Positions 36,501 through 48,500 of a stretch of 64,000 bases of DNA are shown here, one piece after another (within the stretch, counting starts at the first letter, position 1; each line of letters begins with the position of its first letter). Origin of the DNA: Holothuria scabra (Eukaryota; Echinodermata; Holothuroidea; Aspidochirotida; Holothuriidae); NCBI GenBank assembly GCA_037179385.1, contig CM074196.1, positions 32,450,486-32,514,485 of the forward strand, written 5' to 3'. The notes under the pieces are model-generated. The model did not search any database and had not been told where the DNA came from. It worked only from the letters and a program-made list of their open reading frames with translations. The translations under genes and the position numbers were made by a program.

Positions 36501-39500
36501 GAATGCAATTGTACATGTTTTTACATACTGTGAAGTGGTTTAACTGTTGGTATTGTTGCAGATTACTTCTATTTCAGGTAAATGTTGTCATGACAACATA
36601 TTCAATGATTGTCAGTTTATAACTGTGCAGAAAATATTTTAATGAAACCTTTAGACTCATTATTGAGTTGTGCATCAAATTTTTTAAAGTTGCTATACTT
36701 AAGTACTTCATAAGGGTGTGGACTTCATTGTAGCCATGTCCATAGCTGTAAAAGGAGGGAGTTAGTGGTAGTAATTATGAATGGGTGGAGGCGAGTATGG
36801 GAGTATGACAAATTAGATTTAGGTGGTCCTTACCCTGATTAGTAATTGGGAATATTCATATCCAAGTTTGAATCAATTGTATGCTTGTCACAAAACTTGG
36901 CCACTAAGGAAACAAAAGTGCAGGAACTAGTCTTTGTCTACCTTTGTTGTCATTGAAATGTGCATGCTACATCAAGGGAATAAAACCTAGATTTCACCTT
37001 GCACTACCCTTACCTCCCTCATTCCTTCCCCTCTCCCTCCCTCATTCCCTTCCCCCTCCCAACCGGAAAATAAAACGATATTCCGGGTGTCACATGAGAG
37101 TGACACCGGGAATATCGTTTCATTTTTCCGGGGGTAGACCAAACGGCAAGTAACCGAGCTGCATGCGTAATGGGAGGCTTATCTAATTATTAAGAGATTA
37201 CCAGCAAACTGTAATGTGTGTTGATCTAGGTATGTTCACATTTGGTAGTAAACATTCAATTTACTAATGCTTCACTCCTAAATATAACTATAATTTATTT
37301 TTCTGGGACTGTTCCAGAACTGTATGTACACACTGAGGATTCTATTGATTTAATGTCTTCATCAATCCTGTCCAGTATATTTACAATAGAGATAAATTTC
37401 TTGATCACATCCTTCTGGTGTGCCAAGATCAACACAAGTACTGTAGATCTATTCTGTGTTCGTAACGTTGCTTTCGTATTGTGTGATAATATTCAGGTTC
37501 TTTTAGGCTTTGTAAAAGGTGTTCTAAAATGCAAAGCAAAAAATAAAAAAGGAAAAAAACTCAGTGTACATCAATGCTTTAGCACTTTCACCACTTCAAA
37601 AAGTATGTTGCACTGGCTATTAGAAATCCTGCAAGTTGAATGAAAAGGGCCTATCTTTATAATGTATTGAAGATGTAATCTATGGCCTTTCTAGGTGATG
37701 CATCCAAAATGCAATATTGGACCCATCATGATAGCATCTGAGATGCAAAATGATGCCCTTCTACATGATGCAAGTTTCCTGATTGGCCAGGGTGGTTGAC
37801 TCATATATGCTTTTTAGCATGAAATTTAAGTGTCATGGCACAATTTAACATTAAAAGGAACATTTAACTTCTTGAGACAAGATTGCTGATGCATACAACT
37901 CTTATGGCACTATGTGCTTTGTATGTCAGATGGCAATCCAGAAAATTTGAAAAGGAGGGCTGAAAGCCCTCTTCCATATTCTCTTAGGTCAAAATTTTGC
38001 TAATTTTTTAGTTATTTTTAGGCATATTTCTAATTGCTGATGTGACAAAAAAGGTGGGTGGGGGGGGGGAGTCTCTGAAAAAGCTGTTTGGGTCTGCACC
38101 TGTATCTGTTATATCAGTACTATCTCCTTCTACATTGGCTTTTATTATCTTGTCGTTTGTAGCTGTTGTTTACTTACTACCACTTATTCACTACTTATAT
38201 TATGACATGTAGGCTACATACTTGCACATGCACTTGCATAGGGCTGTGAACGCGTAGTGATTAATCGCTAAACGATCGCATGTGTAATAAACTTTTAGTA
38301 CAAAACTACAATCGATTAATCGCAAAACCTGTTTTTGACATTTTGTTAGAGTATACAAATGGATATTAAAATTTTTTTTATCCATTTGTATACTCTGATG
38401 ATCCCTGGGTTTTGTAAAATAGAACATTCTGGGCATATTTGAGTAGGCTTCAAAGTTTCAGAATAATTTGATTTTACCATGCAAGATAACAACTATTATT
38501 ACTTCTGCATTAAATTCAGTATCAATCACTACATACTGTAATTATTTTTTTTTTGTGATAAGGTAATCGCAATTAATGGCTAAATGATCGCAAATTTTTG
38601 AGGTTACACGTTTAGTTATTCTGCTAAACGTTCACAGCCCTACACTTGCATGCTTGTAGTTAGAAGGGGCAAAGGCACCAGTAGATTGTAGGGCACTGCC
38701 TGGTGTTCATTGTGATTTGAGAATTTTCTATCTAGTTTGTACAACTTTTGCTCTTAATATGTGTCATGACTTAGGTAAAGCAATGTACACCACCATTGAC
38801 GTCATTTGGAGACCTACTTAGACTGTCAGTTTGTCCCGACTCAATTTTTTTTGGCGTTACTGAAAGGAAAGTGGAAATCAGATAAAAACCTAAATCATAT
38901 GGAATAGGAAATTGAGGATAACTTAAAGATGTGCAATGTAATTCTTTTATTTAATTGGATTTTCAGTTTTAAAGGGATTGCCTTGTTAAAGTTTCTTGTC
39001 ATATCATTAAAATTCCCATGTATTAATTTCAGCAGTATACCATGCAAGACTTCGGGCAAAATGGCACACATGCAGTACTGTAGTTGTGCTGTTTCTTCAG
39101 TAAAAAAATCTTTGAAATGCATAGAAAGTCACCTCAAACATATTTTGTAACAACAGCAGCTAAATCTATGTATCTCTTTTCCAAGTATCTCTCATAATAT
39201 TTCAGGACCAAAATATTGCATATTCAAGGTAAACCAATGAATCACTTCTTGAAAATGTCACAAATCAGTTAAAAAAAAAATAATTTCACATGAACCTCTA
39301 AAGCCATTCATAAAATAGTGCAGACAATTACACTACACTTATCATAGAAAATATGGTAACTGCATTTTATCTTGGTGTTCTCTGATGTAAAATATTATTA
39401 TTATTATTGTCATGGGCAGGAAGCTTGTTTTGATGGATTTTGTTGAAATCAGTACCACCAAAAGGCAATATTGTTTGGGTTGCTAAGGTCCCAGCATGAA

Positions 39501-42500
39501 AAAAGGAAGTACTCTGTTTTTTGTTACTTCGTTTCCTGGTAATTTTACCCTCACCCCAATAACTGCCAGATCAAGGGAAGACCTTTGACTGTGAAATGTC
39601 AGGGAGATTTTATCAGGAGTGTGATCTTTTGGTTTCTGAGGTTAACCACCCTCGTTTAAAGTTATATGAAGGATGCTCCCCATCATTCCATGATTCTGAC
39701 CTTAAAAATGGAATCTACTGCCATTGTGCTTGGCGCTCAGCTTAAGCAATGGAGTAGGGAAAACAATCCAGTGAGCCATAACTGGGAAAAGGCTGTGGCT
39801 GGCTCAACTAGAACCAATTCTTGGAAACTGGGTCGTTAAATCCCATCTAACTAGCTATCATTCCGTGATTCTGTTATAGAATATGAAAAGGCATGACCAG
39901 CTCCTCAATTTTTTTTGCAGCAACAGCTTAATGTCACAATACGGGGCTGGAAAAAATATAAATTTCCCAGCAAGCAAATCAAAATTTTCCAAAGACTTTA
40001 CATGTTAACATATACATAAGTAGTCAAATTTCCCTCCAAAAACCAAAATTTCCCTGCAATGAGCTTCCCAAATTGCTGGTTTTTTTCCAGCCATTATCAC
40101 AAATTTCTTCATATATCTTTTCCATGTATCTTTCATGATATTTTATTCAGAGTTCCCCAGGCATTCTTTTTGTGAAGCAGCCTCTTCACAGATTTTGGAT
40201 TCCACCTCACTGAAAATTGCTTTGACTGCCACTTCCATTATATATTCAAGAAGTGATAAGTCCCACCCTTTCTGTTGGTTTCCAAGCTGGCATTTATCTT
40301 GTGGACTGCTGAAAACACTTAAATAGTAATTTCATACTTCACAAACAATGCTTTATTCAAACAAGTGACTTTGAAAAAAACATTGCAACCAGTAGTTTTA
40401 AAAACCTTTTCTACACTATTCCTGAATACAGTATTTTTCGCTGCAGTTGTGGTTGTAAGAACCATCAAAGTTTTACCCTTGTACTACATATTTTTGTTTT
40501 TACATACCTAACCATTTTACTCTGTTATACCTATTTCTTTAGACTTCTCTTTTGCCATTTATCCCTTCATCCTCACTGCTTCACACTTATGCACTTATGA
40601 TATATTTGTCGAGTATAATTATTGAGTTATGATGGTTATAAATTTTGTTATTTACTTTGCCAGCACTCATTAATTGTCCCAGGCAATGTCATCAATGATG
40701 CCAACATTCTAATATATCTTACTGTATTTCAAAGCTTTCAATTTTGTCAACCGTCAAAACAGTCTCAATTAATGCACAGCTGGTATCGGCTGCCATTTAA
40801 TATAGTTACTGTATCGTGTTACTTTAAAATATTACACTCTGACAAAATCAGTCCCTGTAAAAGATAGCTTGCTAGGATATCCCAAACAGAAGTATATTTG
40901 TGCATCAAGGATCATTGGAAAAGAATTTTAAGCAAAGGCAGACTGAGAGAAAGTAGAGGGCAATCATCAAGCAGGAAGTTGTTGCTCAGTCTAAGGCTTC
41001 ATGCAAACATTCTATTCAAACCACAGCTGTGCAGTCAGTATAGGGTGTGCTTGCAATCAATACTAAACACACATTGAGCAATGAGCACATGTCTGTTGGA
41101 TTCAGTGTGCTTAACTGTGTCATGCAGTGTATCTGTCTGTAATTTTTCCGGATTTAGAAAATTTTTATCAGAATGATAAGATTTGCCGGGAGTGCTTTTT
41201 GACTGTCTATGACTTAATTCTGTCTATGAGAACTACTGAATACAAGGCTTATCTCAGTATAACAGAAGTGAAAGCATTGAAAGATAAGCTGTAAAGTCTG
41301 AGGGATTCTAAGCTAGGGTAATATGGCCGAGTGCGTTTCTTCCGATCAAGGTTAGTTTATTTTGTAAAATTACTCTGTTGATACAGGGTAATCATAAATG
41401 TACGTCTATTCTTGTTTGTATATAGTTGCATAGTTTGTGTGTGCAGTGCGTATTTTATTGGTCATGTGCCTTTGTGTTTGGTACAAGTCAATTAAAAATA
41501 CTTTGAGGAGGAGTGGTTTGTCATATTCTCACGCATTGTACTAAAAATTTATATGAGTATTGGAAAATTGAATATTTGTTTTGAGGCAGTTTTAAATATG
41601 AAGAAAATAGGTAGGGCTTTTGTTTGTAAGAACTTAGCATTATACTTGTGCAGTAATTGTGTGCGGTGTTATAATTGTGTGTGATGTTGTAAGTATGGTT
41701 GTAATCAGTTTGTTTTCATGTAAAATAAATAAGACTTGCTCAAACATAAAGGTTAAGACATGAAAACAAGATCAAAAAATTCATGTGAATGAAAGTGAAG
41801 AAAATCACTACGTACAGATTTTGGCATTTTGCTTATAACTTACATCTTTGAGGATGTTTATGATTAGTTAATGTATGTAGGGTACAGTACTGTAGTTCAT
41901 TGTGTAGGAATAGTATGTGGTTGATAAGGTTGAAGTATTTATTTGTGTCAGTTTTGTTGACATGAAATTTCATTTTTGGCTTAATTGTGAAATTTTGAGT
42001 TTCTTTTTTGTTTTCATTGACAAAGGAAAAAGTATACAGATTATTTACAGTACTCTGTAAATCCAGGTTATTTATCTGCTGTTACAGATTATTAATCTGT
42101 ATTAACAGGCTATCAATCTGTGAATACACAGTAATAATTTGTTATTACAAATAAGAAAAAATGTATCCATAATCGGCTCTGTTTGGTTAGGCTTTTGTAG
42201 TTATCGAGTCTAAAGGTTTCATTAACTGTACATCTGGGATGTTGACTGTAATTGCGACATAAAATAATTCCGCCGCTGCTTTGCTTGGATCGTCATTTAC
42301 TGCTGTTATTAAATTATATTTAAGTGGTCACCACTTCATTTTAGGGCGTTGCCAATGATAAGTTGCACATCATTACTTGCAAACAGGCTGTTGCTGTTGC
42401 AGATTCAGCCACTCTTGCTTAAAAACAGGTCACCATTGCTCAGTAACAGGTCTCTGTCAATCTCTAAACAAGATGTTGCCATTTCTAAGTTCATCTTCAC

Positions 42501-45500
42501 CAGTCATTCTCATGGTGTTGCTATTGCTATTAAGTTGCATGTAGTCACTAGCAAATAGGCTGTTGTTGCTTCAAATTTAGTCGCTGTTGCTTTTAAGTTA
42601 AACCATGTCATCATCCTTTATAAACAGTTCTCTGTTTATTGTATGGGATGTCATTGTCGAAATATGACCAAAAGAGTAAAGGTGTTGACAAAATTTGCCT
42701 TTTATTGCATTTCACAAAAATGATACGTTTTTCCTGGAATGTCACCAAACCTTTAAAGGGGAAATGTATCTACCCAAATTTGGATTTGGCGGAAGAAGTC
42801 TGCCTTTTTTGCATGATTGACTCCTGACAATGTGACAATATTTTACAATATTTTTCTCACAAACTTTTGAAATTAAGGAGACAAGCTTGTTGGTTCACCA
42901 TGAATATGGTACATGTTTTAGTCCTGAAAAGATAGGTGTAAGTGAAAGAAGAAATCTGTGGGACTGCTTTTGCCCTCCAAGTCCAATGAAATTGAAGTCA
43001 CAGCCCTCATAACTATACCTATTGAATAAATTCAGTTTAAAGATGTTAGCACTAACATTCTGTGCCACATGCTGTAAAGAGTGATTTTATAAAATGCACA
43101 TGGTTTACATGGTAAATTAGTTTTAGGTGGCAAGGTTTGGGAAGAACAAAAGCTGTAGTAAGAATGTATGGGCTACGAGGGCTTTACTGTAAATGATGTG
43201 AGATTGACCCTGTCTACATGGTAAGCTCCTTCAATTGGAACTATTAGACCAAACGTAATGTGCATTAAATTTTGTCAAAAAAATTTGGCAGATATTTTAA
43301 TGATGTCTTTATTCAGATAGGAATATGCTCCAATATACTGTACCATTCCTTCAGGACACAAGTCTTCACTTTTAAACCATGAGGGAATATTACTACTGTG
43401 CTAAAAATATAGAATATTTAAAAGGAGCATCTCTTCCCAGTTCAGTGGTTCACTTCATAGATAATTGCGGGATGATCTGTCAAGAAAAGTACATCATGAA
43501 CTACAATCCTGAAGTCATAAAGGGAGGGTGAGACTACATAAAAGTAGTAGATGGTAAGATTTGCAACAAAAAAAAAAATAATAATGCAAATTCTGATGAA
43601 GTGCACTTGTGCAGAATGTTATTGGATTGAGTTCACTCGGCAATTGCCAAACACTGTTTACTCAATTGAAGCTGCTTTCGGTCATCATTGAGCAATGTAG
43701 CTATGCTCTTTTTTGTACAATAGGTTTCTAGATCAGGATTGTATGAAGTTCATTTGCTTTGCAAATTTCAAAGGTCACTCCCTCTCAAGGAATGCAGCAT
43801 TTTTTTTAAATGACTTATGATATTTTATAGTAGAATACTATAGTATTTGGAATAATCACTCATATCTTCAGAGCTTTACGTTTATCTTAATCAAAAGAAA
43901 ATATTGCCATAATTTTAAGTGGCCATGATTTTCTGAAACAAGCTTCATGTTTCCTCTACTCTGATTTTGCTAAGTAAGAAGTAAAGTCGATGGTATTAAA
44001 TCAACAAATATTTTGTTTGTCTTGTTTTGTTATTAGTTGACTTTCTTAACTGCTTGAGAGATGAATAAATAGATGACATAGTGAAAGAATGCTGTTGCTT
44101 TTGGACTGTTAGTATGGAACTACCACCTGAAATATGGAAGCTCTGGTTACAGTACATCTCTATAAGCTTGTTCTCACATACCCTGTGGCACTCAGTGCTA
44201 CCTTGTGTTTACAACAGGGAAAAACTGCAGGTTAACCCTGTGTTTTCCAGTCTGTGTTCTCATGTACCCCTTGTTTCGTTGACTGTGTCACTGGGTAGTG
44301 TTACCATAGTAACAAGGTCAAATATTTCACATAGCAGTTACTTTAAAATTTTAGAAAATACCTGTCATCAGCACCATAAATGCCTGTGACCTTGCTTGGT
44401 TAAAATGAATATGGTGTTTAGAACTGCATAACCCTATGATTTGAGGTGGATGGAAATGTAAACACCAACCCCGGGTTTACCCAGGTTATCACGTTACTGG
44501 AGTGCGAGGTAACAGTTTTTCCAGGAGTGTGGGGTACATGAGACCACAGTATATGTTTCAAAATCTCTTAGTTCCAACCTCATTATGTTCCGACAAAACG
44601 GTGCCAAAGTACACTTTGTTGGTGCTGAAGTACATTTTCATTGTCGCCAAATTGCAATAAATGTTGAATCCAAAGTAAATTTTTATTGGCGCCAAAGTAC
44701 AATTTGTTGGCACCAAAGTACATTCTTGTCAGAACATAGAGAAGTCGGAACATAGATGTGCCAGAACATAGGGGTGTCCCTGGTAGCTCCATGCTGTAAA
44801 ATCAGTGCAAGGTAAAAGTAGAAATTTGCAAATGAAAAAATATGCAAACCACAAAGAGAAGAAAGACAAAATACATACTTTAGCACTTTAAGTTCACATT
44901 TTTTTTCCCCATAAGAACTTACTGCCACATGTCAATTCTTAATATGCTATCATCTTGAGCAAGAATCATCAAATCATCAAATAATATAAGTTGTGATCAT
45001 ATATCACTCAACACTTAAATTGTGATACCTTATTTAAGATAAATATACTCTCATTCAACAAGAATGGAGTTTGTAGAGGATCCACGGCTAACCGAGCTTT
45101 ATGCTAACATTCATACTGCGCTAGTGTAGGAGTGTACTGTATAGTGTGTTTTAATGTGGTGTAATAATTTGTTAGCCATGCCCACTTCTGGGCAGAAAAT
45201 TACTGGTGGATAATCAGTCTTCAGCTTCTTCTCGGCTTGCTGTAGACAGTTACTGCACTTAAGTTTTTTCTGGGCAGTCAAGATAAGGAGTGTTTCATAT
45301 AGGAGTGTACTGTATAGTGTGTTTTCATGCGAGGTAATAGTTGGTTAGCCACACTCACTTATGGGCAGAAAATCACTGGGGGGTAATCAGTCTACAGCTT
45401 CTTCACGGCTTGCTGTAGATAGGTACTGCACTTAATTTTTGTCTGGGCAGTCAAGATAGGGGCGGGGCTTGTGATGCCAGTGAAAACACTGTGTAATTTC

Positions 45501-48500
45501 TGTGCAATTTGTCAGTTCTTTCTAGTGTAGATACATACTGTGTGATTGAATGATACTTACTGTTCTATACATGCATGGGTTACAGATACTGAAGTAGGCA
45601 GCTTTATGGTGTGCAAGCTTAAATTTATTGTGTTTTTTTTTTTTTTCTTTTCATTATTTGCTTTTCTCCTTTCATTTTTGTTTATTTTGTTTAATTTTTC
45701 TAAGTTTGGCTGGTATCAATAAAAAGCTTCTACTTATTTTTTCTTTTTATTTTATTGTCTTCTTTATGTCATCTCAAGATATTTTCCTGTTTTTCTGCCA
45801 TACTAGTTCTAAAAATATAGTTCTAAAAATAAAGCAATGGCTTTTAATAATTTGAACATTTTTTTTTGTAATTGATTTTCAGCATTTTGACTTTGAACTA
45901 TTTCACTTTTATCATCATTTTGTCTTTAGTGCTTTCCATTTTTAGAATTATATTGCTGTGTACATATTTGTTACTATTGTGAAAATGTTATTTTCTTAAG
46001 TATTTGTCTTAAATAGCAGTATGTTCATTTTGGTCATTTTCTTTCTTTCTTCAGAGTTGATAACGACGTCAGAGGTGGACATGTCAGTGACCGATTCAGA
46101 TAGTAACACTGCCCTCCATCTTGCTTGTATCCAGGTAATGACCTGTGTTCTCTTTCAGGGGAGCTGTTTGTTGGGGAGCAGTTTATGTCTCAATATTAAC
46201 AGAAAATTACTACATGAAAAATTGAAGTCAATTAGCAATTCTTAAATATTATGGAGATGACATGTCCCTCATCCCATCAAGGATGGCCACTGTCCTTGTG
46301 TTTAGCTATTGTAGTATTGTGATATTTTTAGGGGATTCACAGAAGATGATGTTACCTTTTGACCTAAAGACCCAATTATCTCACCTCAAACAATACCAAT
46401 TCTCTTCAACCTTCTTACTTGAGCCCCTCCCACAATTGCATGAAATTCATCCTTATCCAGACACAATCTCAGTTAATTGCTTCAGGGTGAGTATAAAGAA
46501 GCTCAATGTGTATAAATAAAAACACTCTTGGTACAGTTCACGCTGTGTAATATATTAGCTTTGAGCCAATTGAGAATTTGGGTAAACCTCTACAAGAATT
46601 GTAGTTCGGGATGAAAGGATTGGTCCTTTAAACATTCTAAAGAAATTTAAAGGGGGCACAGTGCAGACCCAATGGGCCAGTGAGATCTTGCATTCAAATT
46701 GTAATGGGTTTGTGGTAGAAAAGGAATTTTAAAACTTACCTTTCAAGATTAAGTATAGGGAAGGTATGTTCATGGCTTTTTTTGTGCGTGTTTTGTTTTA
46801 TATTTTTCTGCCATGCAAATTAGCAGTTTGATTTAAGTAATCGGACTGATATTTTTCTGTTTTGTGCGTGATGGATGAAAGCTGTTGGAAAGGATTGGGT
46901 ACTGTAGGGGCCAAGTGAATCTTTAATAAATTAATAAAATTTGATAATAAGAACAAAGAGAAAGGAATAACAATATAAGCAAATTAAACCATTGTGGTCA
47001 ACTGAAAGCTCAATGTGTATAATCAAAAAACTCTCAGTACAGTTCATGCTATATAATATAAGCTCTGGCACTCTACAATGAGCTGAGCCAATTGAGAATT
47101 TTGGTAAACTCTTACAAGAATTATAGTTTGGGGTGAGCAGATTGGTTTTTCAAGTAGCACATTGAACTATGAATTGCCCTCAGTCAAATGTGGAAATAGC
47201 TAATTTACAGCCAGGAGGCAATAAAGCTACGATTTACTGTTTTCACTCAAATGGGAAAAGGGTTCTTATGAGGGCTTATCAATAATTGACACTCCCACAG
47301 AAAAACAGGACCACTTGTTTGGTATAACAGTAGAGCATCTGCCTCTCACGCAGAAGGCGCGGGTTTGATTCCCATGTCGAGTTACACCATTTGAAGACTG
47401 TAAAAGTGGAACCGACTGCCATTGTGTGTTATGCACCGCATAAGCAATGAAGTAGGGAAAACAAGCCAGTGAGCCACAACTGGAAAAAAGGCCATGACTA
47501 GCTTAACTTGAGCCAATAGGTTGGAAACTGGGCCGCAAAACTCCATCTAACTAAATAACCCACAGAAAACCAGAATAGATTACACAAACAGAAGACAACA
47601 CTCTACCTGACCAGTAATATAATGAAACTAACCTTAGTTTAGATCACTTTGTGTTCATTGATTCATCAAATTTTTACGTTGAGCAAAAAAGTAAATATGC
47701 TGGCCACTGTCCAAAGGGGGTTCAAGTGTCTAATCTTGAAGGTTGCACAACAGCCAATCTATTTTGTGTAATATATACAGGTATCATACCTTCTGTACAG
47801 TCCTATGAGCTAATAAAGTGTAAGTTAGCCATATTTGTAAGACCATGGCATCTCCTATTTTATAGAAGCAAGAAGGGTGTGCCCTCAAGATTCTTGAAAA
47901 AGCCGAAGTGACAGTACTAAATGTAGCGAATAAAGATGGTAAAACGTAAGTAGTATTTTTTTTTTTAAATGATTGCATTGTTTTTAAGTCTGTAAGCAGT
48001 TTGTTATGGTTGTTTCTCAACTTACATAGCTACATTGTGCCAAACCTGCAAACATTATTTAAGAATACTGTATATTTCCTTTTTCTGACTGGAATCTCAA
48101 CATATGCATACACCGTTATGTCTTTTATGTATCTTGTGTGCCACTGTGCACTTGGCCGTAATAGTTCAATTTCAACAGACAGCCACTTTTCAATTCACTA
48201 TAGGCATCTGCTGCAAAAATTTCAACTTAAAATTAACATTTTTCAAGAAATAATAAGTTCAGCTTTCTAACCATATTAATTCCTGTCCTTGTACCATGTA
48301 TGAGTGTTTGTAAGTCATGAACTGAAAAAGTTTTAAAAAAGTTTCGATCACTGTTTATCAATGAGCAACAGCATACATGGCAGCAGTCGTACACTGTAAC
48401 AGTCGGCTGAAAATTGTTACACAGCAGCCTCTGCATGCTGTACATTGAAAGAACTTCTGTTACGAAGAATTGTACTCACTGATTGGCTGCTTGCGTTTTT

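Larger units (their letters stand above)
31479..46054 (+). other. Intron 13 (14.6 kb)
   Basis: The longest intron seen. It holds a hAT-like element (31964-32160), a family C copy (33304-33600), the candidate cassette exon (35965-36009), a hairpin (37063-37131), a hAT-like MITE (38239-38642), a SINE fragment (39701-39853), a small inverted-repeat element (39944-40092), short internal repeats (42360-42593, 44583-44770) and a 173-bp tandem duplication (45128-45473). About 40.1-42.3 kb and 42.6-44.5 kb show nothing recognisable. Confidence 0.85.
46135..47865 (+). other. Intron 14 (1.7 kb)
   Basis: Holds a reverse family C copy (46366-46629), a partial one (47006-47150, minus) and the best-preserved SINE family A copy (47311-47557). 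Confidence 0.85.

Noticed and set aside
37242..37643. 133-codon open stretch in intron 13
   Set aside because: No recognisable domain, no good splice context matched to the gene's phase, and a hydrophobic AT-driven composition.
44081..44389. 102-codon open stretch in intron 13
   Set aside because: No family similarity and no suitable flanking splice sites in phase.
45628..45855. 75-codon Phe/Leu-rich open stretch resembling a membrane protein
   Set aside because: It is a translation of T-rich low-complexity sequence.
47311..47385. Functional tRNA-Glu gene
   Set aside because: The anticodon arm is good, but the T stem and acceptor stem are imperfect and the sequence runs directly into a SINE body found elsewhere with other heads.
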